A DNA stretch of 64,000 nucleotides from Opitutus terrae PB90-1. Its GTDB lineage: Bacteria; Verrucomicrobiota; Verrucomicrobiia; Opitutales; Opitutaceae. Shown here piece after piece: positions 43,696 through 51,459 of this stretch (position 1 is its first letter; each line of letters starts with the position of its first letter). Below the pieces are notes generated by a model. The model was not told the DNA's origin. It worked only from the letters and a program-made list of their open reading frames with translations, and did no database searches. Where the stretch lies: positions 620,001-684,000 of the forward strand of contig NC_010571.1 in the NCBI RefSeq assembly GCF_000019965.1, written 5' to 3'. The translations under genes were made by a program, and so were the position numbers.

Positions 43696-46467
43696 ATGAG
43701 CACCGTTTCCCAAGGCAAAGCCTTTGAACTGGATGTTGTCCAGCTATTGGAACTCAAAGGGTATAAGGTTACGCGAAACAACCTGATCAACGGCACCCAG
43801 ATCGACATCGTAGCCAGTCGAAACGATCTGTTGGAAAACACCACGTTAGTCGTCGAATGCACGGACCGCGATGCCGCCGTGGGCGTCGACCTCGTGAAAG
43901 AAAAGTCCGCAGTGCTCCTTTCGCTTCGCGGAGGTAAATCGCATTTTCGACTGATGTTTGTTGCGCGAAATGGTTTTTCCGCGGAGGCGAAAACTTTTGC
44001 GGATTCTCAGCCCGACACTCTCCTGCTTACGTTCGCTCAACTCGAAAACCTCCTGGTTGATTTCACGCCTTACGTGAACTGGTACCGAAGCCACTACGAG
44101 CGATCTCTAGGTGTTTTCAAAGACGCGAAGTTGATTGATCGTTACGTCGATCTGAGTGGAAGGGATGAGAAAGGCCAGTTGATCGCATCGCTTGACAGTT
44201 TCGCCCGCGAATGGCTCGCGAACGAAAAGAACAACCTACTTTTCCTTTTGGGAGACTATGGTGCTGGTAAGACGTCATTTTCCCGGCAGTTTGCGTATCG
44301 CCTCCTCCGCGAGAAATTTGACGAGCACGGCACCGGGCGATACACGCCGCTTCTTATCAGTCTGCGCGACTCTCACGGGCAGCTTGACCTAAAACGCCTT
44401 CTTCTCGAGTCGCTGACAAATCTCTACGGCGTGGAATTGCAGTCGTTCATGGCCTTCGAGCGACTCTGCGCCACCGGACGCGTCCTCGTACTCCTCGACG
44501 GTTTCGATGAGATGACGGAACGATCAGACTTCAAGACGATCACGGACGCATTTCAGCAAATTTACCTCTTTGCAGCTCTGGATGCTAAAATCATCCTGAC
44601 CTGCCGTTCTAATTTTTTCCGCAGTCACGCCGATGTCATCGAACTGCTTCGGCAATTCTCAATTTCAGTCCCGACAAAGAGCGACGGGCGTTCGTTGGAG
44701 TTGCCACTCAAAGACCAAGGCAAGCTGGTCTACGTCGAGAAGCTAAATGATGCGCAGATTCGCGCTTTTATCGCCAAGAGATTCGGAGGTCAAAGCGACG
44801 AGATACTAGCATCGATTCGACGAATTCACGATCTATCAGATCTTTGCACGCGCCCAGTCCTGCTAGACATGATTCTGTCGACTTTGCCGGAATTGGAACG
44901 ACTTAAGAGAAAGATCAATTCCGCGGCGCTTTATCAGCATTACACCGATCGCTGGACAATGCGCGACCAATGGCGGGTCACCATTCCACTCAAGGTTCGA
45001 ACCATTTTTTGCGAATCGCTTGCTTGGTTGATGCATTGTGCGAACGCGACTGCCATTTCATCAGCCACCTTGGAGACCACCATGGTTGCTGCTTTAGGAC
45101 CTATAGCCGGGAAAAATAGAGACGACCTTGCGAAGTTTCAAAACGATATCCAGACGTGCTCGTTTCTCGTACGCGTCGGAGAAAAAGACGAATTCCGGTT
45201 TGCGCACAAGTCGTTCAGCGAGTTCTTCGTTGCTCGTAAGCTGGTGGCTGACCTTATGGCTGGAACCGAGGTACAGCGGGCTGATACCACAGGAGTCTCC
45301 GCATCACCTAGTCACGTCGTAGAGAAGAAGAGGACGGGAACTCACCAGCCTACCGAAAAGCGTCCCGACATCCTCCGGGTAAACGTCACGGACTTCGTCA
45401 TCGATGCTCCCGTCACGCTGACGTTCAATAGTGGAGGCGGCAAATATTCTCTATTCGAAAACATTCGCGCTTCTCTTAACGATCGGCTCCGCTCGACCGA
45501 TTTCTTCCAGGCCATGCATGTGCAGGAGCTTTCACATCAATGGCCGTACATTTCGTCAGACACTGCCGTTCGCTCCCATTTGGAGGCAGAGATCCGTGCA
45601 ATTTTCGCAAAACAATGGCGGAGCTCGCTTCCTGAAGATATTACAATCTCCGAAGAGATCGCAACGTTCGCGCTAGAGCACATGGGCGCTAAGCCCGACG
45701 CGTTTGCCGTTATAGTAGCAAAACTTAGAACGGCCCGCAGTATTGATGTATTTTCCGATTTGGTTCGGCTCTCAAAGAGCGCGGATTGGGTGCAGCAAAA
45801 CGCGAGCGCACTCCGGGACTATGTCAGGAATGGTAAGTACGAGCAGCTGAAGACTGCCGCTGCCGCTGCGCTAGCCAGGCACCCTGAGCCACTGACGCTG
45901 GAATTTGTAAGAGAGATCAAAACGTCACTCCCCGAAGGAGGCTGGAGTTACTTTTTGTTTCAGCTAGCCGAGGATGGTCCGCGCTATGCCGACGTCCTTG
46001 GAGCCTTGTCGCTAGACGAGACCATCGCGCCGGTCGATCGGGTAATCTGCTTGTATGGGCTCGGCGGGCAATTGCCTTCCGACAAGAATCACGAACGGCT
46101 CGCTCGACTAGTTGTTCAGTTGCTGCGCTCAAAGCAGTCCAGCGAGCAACGCCTAGCCACCCGCGTTTTTAGCACATTCACACCCGAACAGCGCCTCGCA
46201 ATCTTGGCTGAAGGGTTCAAAGATCCAGATCCTGGCTTGCGCAAGATTCTACTTGCTCTCACGAATGCCGAACTGGAGGGGATTGACTGGCGTCGAATTC
46301 GAGCGCTCGCGGTCGCGGAGCAAAACGCTGAGATTCGGAAAGAAATATATGCGCTTGAGGAAACAATCCGCAATTTCGAGAGCGAGAGACAGAATCGCGC
46401 CAGTTGGGACCGTTCCAAAAATTCACGCAATCTACGCGAGTCACTTTGGCAATCACGGTTGAGGTGA
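43696..46467 (+). CDS. NACHT-type NTPase with N-terminal restriction-endonuclease-like domain
   Basis: 923 residues from ATG 43696. Residues 5-120 resemble an Mrr-like nuclease domain: GKAFELDVVQLLELKGYKV, then GTQIDIVASR (Asp37) and TLVVECTDRD (Glu54). The catalytic Lys two residues after Glu54 is Thr56 here, so cleavage is uncertain. The NACHT domain follows: Walker A LLGDYGAGKTSFS (186-193), Walker B RVLVLLDGFDEMTE (266-273), sensor KIILTCRSNFFRSH, and the typical winged-helix end EFRFAHKSFSEFFVARKL. The C-terminal 330 residues are helical, HEAT-like, and would be the sensor. Such proteins are anti-phage NLR-like effectors. It is divergent from the five-gene operon and the last gene before tmRNA. 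Confidence 0.87.
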   Translation: MSTVSQGKAFELDVVQLLELKGYKVTRNNLINGTQIDIVASRNDLLENTTLVVECTDRDAAVGVDLVKEKSAVLLSLRGGKSHFRLMFVARNGFSAEAKTFADSQPDTLLLTFAQLENLLVDFTPYVNWYRSHYERSLGVFKDAKLIDRYVDLSGRDEKGQLIASLDSFAREWLANEKNNLLFLLGDYGAGKTSFSRQFAYRLLREKFDEHGTGRYTPLLISLRDSHGQLDLKRLLLESLTNLYGVELQSFMAFERLCATGRVLVLLDGFDEMTERSDFKTITDAFQQIYLFAALDAKIILTCRSNFFRSHADVIELLRQFSISVPTKSDGRSLELPLKDQGKLVYVEKLNDAQIRAFIAKRFGGQSDEILASIRRIHDLSDLCTRPVLLDMILSTLPELERLKRKINSAALYQHYTDRWTMRDQWRVTIPLKVRTIFCESLAWLMHCANATAISSATLETTMVAALGPIAGKNRDDLAKFQNDIQTCSFLVRVGEKDEFRFAHKSFSEFFVARKLVADLMAGTEVQRADTTGVSASPSHVVEKKRTGTHQPTEKRPDILRVNVTDFVIDAPVTLTFNSGGGKYSLFENIRASLNDRLRSTDFFQAMHVQELSHQWPYISSDTAVRSHLEAEIRAIFAKQWRSSLPEDITISEEIATFALEHMGAKPDAFAVIVAKLRTARSIDVFSDLVRLSKSADWVQQNASALRDYVRNGKYEQLKTAAAAALARHPEPLTLEFVREIKTSLPEGGWSYFLFQLAEDGPRYADVLGALSLDETIAPVDRVICLYGLGGQLPSDKNHERLARLVVQLLRSKQSSEQRLATRVFSTFTPEQRLAILAEGFKDPDPGLRKILLALTNAELEGIDWRRIRALAVAEQNAEIRKEIYALEETIRNFESERQNRASWDRSKNSRNLRESLWQSRLR

Positions 46468-46500
46468 GATATCCCCGCCACAGAGTTCGTATCGCCGCGT

Positions 46501-46545
46501 AAGTCCCGCCCGGGCTGGGATCGAACCAGCGGGCGAAGTGATCAA
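46501..46545 (-). other. tRNA-like T-arm fragment
   Basis: On the minus strand, 46530 to 46514 reads GCTGGTTCGATCCCAGC: a 5-bp stem and a 7-nt loop TTCGATC, exactly a tRNA T-arm, followed by CCGGGCGGGA like an acceptor 3' strand. No D-arm or anticodon arm was found upstream, so it is not a complete tRNA. Islands that integrate at tRNA genes often leave or carry such 3' fragments. Confidence 0.5.
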
Positions 46546-46752
46546 CAAGAAATGTGGCCAGACCTTCTAGAGCCTGAACGAGCGACGAACACGGCGTAGG
46601 AATTCCATGTGCACACGAAATTATTGGCTCGGCCGACAAACGCCCGGTTCTCACGCCACATCAGGCATTGATCATTTTGAAGATTTTGACGTGAAGATTC
46701 ACCGCAAGTCGACGAGTCGCGTAATTCACTGCAGTATAATAGCTTCTATGCT

Positions 46753-46800
46753 GTAAGCCCCTAGTTGGCAAAACTCGGAGTAAGCCCCTAGCTGTCAATT
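46753..46800. repeat. Right copy of island-bracketing repeat, next to tmRNA
   Basis: TAAGCCCCTAG occurs at 46754-46764 and 46781-46791, 27 bp apart. The first is followed by TTGGCAAAACTCGGA (46765-46779), the second by a diverged CTGTCAATTTGTGCC. The unit 46754-46779 matches the left repeat at 13021-13046 at 22 of 26 positions and in the same direction. It lies about 75 bp from the tmRNA 3' end. Confidence 0.7.
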
Positions 46801-46854
46801 TGTGCCAAGTTAGGGCACCCCGGACAAACCGGGAAAATCAAGCCTGCAGAAAAT

Positions 46855-47211
46855 TGGTGGAGGTGGCGGGAGTTGAACCCGCGTGCCCCTGACCTTCGCA
46901 CACCGCGTCTACCATGTTTAGCGTGACTTTAATTTCGCCAGGACCAAGCCGTCACACGCGCTAAGGCCCCAGCTATTCCCCGGATGAAGATACGGCGCGC
47001 AGTCCGCGGACCGCTCCGCGCGCTATACCTGCTGTCGACGTCGGTCACGGCTAGCAGGTGTCGCCGGACCAACGTAGCAGCCTAATTAGGCCGCCATGGG
47101 CATTTCTTCGTAGTTGCCTCTTATTGGTTCGAAGGGGGATTAACGAGTGACCTTACGACACTCGACAGGCAGCGGCGCACTCCAACCAAGGGTAGAATCC
47201 AGAACACCCCC
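46855..47211 (-). ncRNA. ssrA: tmRNA (ssrA)
   Basis: The minus strand begins GGGGGTGTTCTGGATTCTAC at 47211 and ends GGGTTCAACTCCCGCC then ACCTCCACCA at 46855, with CCA encoded. The 5' GGGGGTG pairs with the 3' CACCTCC to form the acceptor stem, and the T-arm is standard. The reading frame on the RNA (47118 down to 47086) is GGC AAC TAC GAA GAA ATG and on to GCG GCC TAA, giving the proteolysis tag GNYEEMPMAA. A one-piece tmRNA of 357 nt. With SmpB it rescues stalled ribosomes. Its 3' end faces the accessory island and is a likely insertion landmark. Confidence 0.96.
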
Positions 47212-47464
47212 GTAAAACGGGACTGGTTCCATCGTGTGGGTGCGAACCAGTCAAAGAACAGTCCGCACCATGCGGGATTCGCGGCGGTTTTCAAGCGCCG
47301 GGAGGTATCGTGCCATGTTCTTCCAAGCGGTGATTGCCACGCGTCGTCACTAGGAAGTCTACGCGATTTTAGGTGGTTCCCCCGCTACCGCGCGCCCCAC
47401 GTCTGTCGCACACTCGTCGGCGCCCGACGCCCCGCTGCCCTCGCGTCTGCTTTCCCTCCCCACC

Positions 47465-49036
47465 ATGAAAAACCTGATCGTTACGTGCGACGGCACGTGG
47501 AACACCGCTGACCAGAAACAGGACGACATCCCCGCGCCGACCAACGTTGTGCGCCTCTACAACGCGCTCGCCAAACAGGACGCCGCCAGCAACGAGCAGC
47601 GCAAGTATTACCACCCTGGCGTGGGCACCGAGGGCTCGAAGCTCGAACGGCTCGGCGGCGGCGCCTACGGCCTCGGCATCAGCCGCAACATCATGAGCGG
47701 CTACCGCTGGCTCGCCGATCACTACGAGACGGGCGACCAGATCTTCCTTTTTGGGTTCAGCCGCGGCGCCTACACCGCGCGCAGCCTCGGCGGATTCATC
47801 GGCTGCTGCGGACTGCCCGACCTCGCCGGACTTTCACCGGCCGACGCTTGGAAGCGCGTCGAGCAGGCCTACCACACCGTGTATCGCGTGAAGCCCGCCG
47901 AGCGCCCGCCCATCTCGTGGCCGGTGCTTTCTCCCGGCGCCGGGCAGACGAAAATCCCGCTTCAGTTTATTGGCGTGTGGGACACCGTCGGCGCGCTCGG
48001 CGTGCCGGACGATCTCGCGCTGCTCAACCTGCTGGACGATCCGACGAAGTGGCAGTTTCACGACACCACGCTCGGCGATCACGTGCGCTTCGCGCGGCAT
48101 GCCGTCGCGATCGACGAGCTGCGCGCGAGCTTCACGCCCACGTTTTGGACCGACGACCACGATCGTCCGCTCAATGACGGGACTCGCGTGCGGCAACTCT
48201 GGTTTCCCGGCGTGCACAGCGACGTCGGCGGCGGCTACGCGCAATGCGGACTTTCGGACCTCGCGCTCGCGTGGATGATCGACGAGGCCGCGACCGCGGG
48301 CCTCGCATTCCTGCCGTCCTATCGCGCGCAGATCAAACCCGATCCCCGCGGTCTCCTGCACGATTCCCTCGGCGGCGCGTTCAAAGCCCTGCACTCGCGG
48401 CCGCGCAACCGCCCGCGCCTGACCCCCGACGCGCCCGATTACCACCCGAGCGCTTGGGATCGCGACGAAGCGCCGCCAATCACGCAGTCACCTTATCATC
48501 ACCCGAGCGTCGCGCTGCAGGTCGGCCAGAGCAGCGAGCCCATCGACGTCTACGCGCGCAATCACTGGAACGAAACCGGGCTCTTCCTCGAGGACGGCGC
48601 CACCTACGAGTTCACGGCGAAGGGTGAATGGGTGGACAAGAGCATCCCCTGCGGACCAGCAGGCACCAACGACGGCAAGTTTCACCTTGGCGAGGTGGTC
48701 CAGCTCGCGGGCACGCTGCTAGGCAAACTCGAGTCGGGCTTCCGCAAAGTCAGCGGCAACGCCGAAGCCGACTTGATCGGCACGCGTCGCGCCGAGGAGC
48801 ACCCGTGGTTCGCGCTGCTGGGCGCGATCGCCAACGACGGTCCGCAACAAGGCAAGAATCCCAGTCCCGACGGCTCGCCGTATCCGCACCAGACTTTCCT
48901 AATCGGGAGCGGCCCGACGCGGCTTACGCTGAAGCCGACCGAGGCCGGCTACCTCTATGCGTTCGCGAACGACGCGTGGCATTTTTATGAAAACAACCGC
49001 GGCAGCGTGACACTCACGGTGAAGCGCGTTGCGTGA
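47465..49036 (+). CDS. DUF2235 alpha/beta-hydrolase protein
   Basis: 523 residues. It opens MKNLIVTCDGTWNTADQKQD, the DUF2235 start, and contains the nucleophile elbow FGFSRGAYTARSLGGFIGCC (GxSxG), VWDTVGALGVPDDLALL (catalytic Asp region) and WFPGVHSDVGGGYAQ (His). All three parts of the triad are visible. The family includes T6SS phospholipase effectors (Tle1-like) and uncharacterised hydrolases. No T6SS genes are nearby. The C-terminal 150 residues are beta-rich (TGLFLEDGATYEFTAKGEWV) and probably form an additional binding domain. No signal peptide. It is the first gene beyond tmRNA. Confidence 0.88.
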   Translation: MKNLIVTCDGTWNTADQKQDDIPAPTNVVRLYNALAKQDAASNEQRKYYHPGVGTEGSKLERLGGGAYGLGISRNIMSGYRWLADHYETGDQIFLFGFSRGAYTARSLGGFIGCCGLPDLAGLSPADAWKRVEQAYHTVYRVKPAERPPISWPVLSPGAGQTKIPLQFIGVWDTVGALGVPDDLALLNLLDDPTKWQFHDTTLGDHVRFARHAVAIDELRASFTPTFWTDDHDRPLNDGTRVRQLWFPGVHSDVGGGYAQCGLSDLALAWMIDEAATAGLAFLPSYRAQIKPDPRGLLHDSLGGAFKALHSRPRNRPRLTPDAPDYHPSAWDRDEAPPITQSPYHHPSVALQVGQSSEPIDVYARNHWNETGLFLEDGATYEFTAKGEWVDKSIPCGPAGTNDGKFHLGEVVQLAGTLLGKLESGFRKVSGNAEADLIGTRRAEEHPWFALLGAIANDGPQQGKNPSPDGSPYPHQTFLIGSGPTRLTLKPTEAGYLYAFANDAWHFYENNRGSVTLTVKRVA

Positions 49037-49261
49037 GGCGCTGACAGCGGTAGGCGGTAAGCGGTAGGCTTGAAACGCTGCTATAGCCCAGGTCGTCGAC
49101 CTGGGTCCTCTCCGCAGTCTCGCAGCTCCGGTCGTCGATCAACCGTCGTTACGCTGGCCCCTGCACCCGCGTCGGCTTGGCCCGCCACCGCACCGAGGTG
49201 GCCTACAGAGCCTTTCGAAGCTTAATGTTCGAAGTTCGTTTGGAGTTCACGCGCCAGCGCA
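49037..49261. repeat. Intergenic palindromes downstream of the DUF2235 gene
   Basis: CCCAGGTCG (49087-49095), one T, CGACCTGGG (49097-49105) is a perfect 9-bp inverted repeat, preceded by a GCGGTAGG/GCGGTAAGCGGTAGG mini-repeat (49048-49069). No gene is seen. Confidence 0.6.
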
Positions 49262-49345
49262 CCCAACGCTCAACCCTCAACTCTCAACTTTCTCTCCCTC
49301 CACTCTGGACTCTCTACTCTGGACTCTAGCCTCTGAGCTCTAGAC
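49262..49345. repeat. CT-rich intergenic repeat block, copy 3
   Basis: Contains CTCAACCCTCAACTCTCAAC and a run of CTCTGGACTCT units, closely matching copy 1 at 3588-3713. As in copy 1, it ends directly upstream of a start codon (ATG 49355). Confidence 0.75.
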
Positions 49346-49354
49346 GCTTCCGCC

Positions 49355-50749
49355 ATGCGCATCACTCTCCTGGGTGCCGCCGGCGGCGAAGTCACCGGCT
49401 CCTCCTACCTCGTCGAAACCTCCCGCGCGAAAATTCTCGTCGATTGCGGGCTGTTCCAAGGAGGCCCGCAGGCTGATGCGCTGAACCGCGCCGCGATGCC
49501 CGACGCTTGTCGCGCACTCGATGCCGTGGTGCTGACGCACGCCCACCTCGATCACACCGGCCGGCTCCCGCTGCTCACGCGCGCCGGTTTCGCGGGCCCG
49601 GTGTTCGCGACCCCCGCTACCGTGGACATGACCGGCCTCATCCTGCGCGACGCCGCGAAGATCCAAGCGCAGGACGCCGAGCGCCACAACCGGAGGCGTG
49701 AACGTGCCGGCGAGCCGCCGTTCGTGCCGCTCTATTCTGTCGCGGATGCTGAACAGATCATCAGTCAGCTCCGCGCCGCTCCCTATCGCGAGCCGGTGAG
49801 CGTCGCACCCGGCATTCAGGTTCGCTTCGTCGAAGCCGGGCACATGCTGGGTTCGGCAAGTCTGCAACTGCTGGTCGACGACGGCGGGCAGCGGCGCACC
49901 GTGGTGTTCTCTGGCGACCTCGGCCCGAAGAGCGCGCCGATCCTTCGTGAGTTCGAACCCTTCACGCAGGCGGACCTCGTCTTCTGCGAGTCGACCTACG
50001 GTGATCACGATCACCAGCAGTTCGCCCAAACCGTCACGGAGTTCATCGCGATTCTTCGGGATGCGATCGCCGGCGGCGGCAAGGTGCTCGTGCCAACCTT
50101 CGCGGTCGGCCGGGCGCAACTGCTCACCGCGCTGCTCGCGTGGGCGTTTCGGCACAAGGAACTGAAGCCGTTTCCCGCGTTTCTCGACAGCCCGATGGCG
50201 ATCGAGGCGTCACGCATCTACGACAAGCACGGCGAGCTGTTCGACGACGAGATGGTCGCGTTCCTGCGCGAACGGCCGATCCGTCACGATCTGAGCACGC
50301 TGCGGATGACCGCGACCGCCGACGAATCGCGCGCGATCAACGCCGTGCCCGGCCCGTGCCTCATCATGGCCGGAGCCGGCATGTGCACCGCTGGACGGAT
50401 TCTGCATCACCTCCGGCACAACCTGTGGAGCCCGCAGGCACACGTCATCATCGTCGGCTATCAGGGCCGCGGCACGCTCGGCCGGCAACTCGTCGACGGC
50501 GCGACGCGCGTCTCGATTTTCGGCGAACCGATCGTCGTCCGCGCGAAGATCCACACGCTCGGGGGATTCAGCGCGCATGCCGGACAAACGGATCTGCTCG
50601 CCTGGATGTCCGCGCTCGCGCCCGTGAAGCCTCGCGTGGTCCTGACGCACGGTGAAGATCAGCCGCGCACGACGCTCGCCGCTCTGATCAAGGAGCGCTT
50701 CGGACTCGTGCCGCATCTCCCCGCCATCGGCGAAATCATCGAGCTGTAG
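49355..50749 (+). CDS. Metallo-beta-lactamase/beta-CASP RNA-processing-type protein
   Basis: 464 residues. The MBL metal motif is LTHAHLDHTGRLPLL (HxHxDH). Further ligands are in VRFVEAGHMLGSAS and VVFSGDLG. The beta-CASP insertion follows, with FCESTYGDHDH (motif A) and PTFAVGRAQLL, then FSAHAGQTDLLAW and VVLTHGED in the C-terminal RMMBL region. These are the markers of the Ysh1/CPSF73-like group of nucleases. The length fits bacterial members of roughly 450-470 residues. Cytoplasmic; RNA substrate unknown. Single gene. Confidence 0.92.
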   Translation: MRITLLGAAGGEVTGSSYLVETSRAKILVDCGLFQGGPQADALNRAAMPDACRALDAVVLTHAHLDHTGRLPLLTRAGFAGPVFATPATVDMTGLILRDAAKIQAQDAERHNRRRERAGEPPFVPLYSVADAEQIISQLRAAPYREPVSVAPGIQVRFVEAGHMLGSASLQLLVDDGGQRRTVVFSGDLGPKSAPILREFEPFTQADLVFCESTYGDHDHQQFAQTVTEFIAILRDAIAGGGKVLVPTFAVGRAQLLTALLAWAFRHKELKPFPAFLDSPMAIEASRIYDKHGELFDDEMVAFLRERPIRHDLSTLRMTATADESRAINAVPGPCLIMAGAGMCTAGRILHHLRHNLWSPQAHVIIVGYQGRGTLGRQLVDGATRVSIFGEPIVVRAKIHTLGGFSAHAGQTDLLAWMSALAPVKPRVVLTHGEDQPRTTLAALIKERFGLVPHLPAIGEIIEL

Positions 50750-51007
50750 ACCGAATTCTACAGGAGGTCGCGGAGGAGGCAGAGCGAAGGGACGGTTTCA
50801 TCCTTCGGAGTTCGCCTGCGTGGGAGCGCGGCCGTCTCGGCCGCTTCCGGTCGACGTTCATTGTCCGCCGTGCGTCGCGCCGAGACTTATCGGACACATC
50901 ACCACAGGTGTTTCCGGCCGTTCAGCCAAATATCTGCTTTAGCGGTCGACCGTTTTCGGTTTGCCTCGGCTCCACCCCCGGCGAGCCCCCTTCAACCCGT
51001 AGGGCCG

Positions 51008-51355
51008 ATGTCCTCCGATCCCGTCCCGTCCGTTCCTTCCTCCTTCAATCCGCCGGCCGCCCCGCGCATCAAGCGCCGGCTCAAGCGCGTCGATCCGCTT
51101 TCCGCCGGAACCACCCTCGCGCTCCTCTACGGCACGATCAGCCTGATCGTGGCGCCGCTGCTATTTATCATGACGAGTGCCGCGGCGCATTCATCCGGTG
51201 CCCACGTGGGGGGCGGCTTGGCGATCGGCGCCTGGTTCGCGGTCGCGATTCCCTTCCTCTACGGACTGATCGGTTTTCTCACCGGGGCCGTCGGCGCCGC
51301 GCTCTACAACTTTCTAACCCGCTGGACCGGCGGGATCGAAATCGAACTCGAATAG
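51008..51355 (+). CDS. Small two-span membrane protein
   Basis: 115 residues from ATG 51008; upstream open frame is not protein-like. A basic Pro-rich N-terminus (PAAPRIKRRLKRVDPLSAG) precedes two membrane spans (LALLYGTISLIVAPLLFIMT and AIGAWFAVAIPFLYGLIGFL). The end reads GAVGAALYNFLTRWTGGIEI ELE, a widespread signature of an uncharacterised family that begins with a cytoplasmic tail and ends in YN-x-x-x-x-x-GGIE. Function unknown. Confidence 0.75.
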   Translation: MSSDPVPSVPSSFNPPAAPRIKRRLKRVDPLSAGTTLALLYGTISLIVAPLLFIMTSAAAHSSGAHVGGGLAIGAWFAVAIPFLYGLIGFLTGAVGAALYNFLTRWTGGIEIELE

Positions 51356-51459
51356 CCCCGTCCCTGTTCGGACGAACACCTCTGTGCACGATGCTTCCGC
51401 CGTATCCGATCCCGCGGCGCGACCACCTCTGTGCCGGTAAACAGCACCTCCTCACGACC

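Noticed and set aside
50908-51459. N-terminal extension of the NHL-repeat protein to 50908
   Set aside because: The extension is Arg/Pro-rich, runs through the membrane-protein gene at 51008-51355 in another frame, and hides the signal peptide that begins at 51460.
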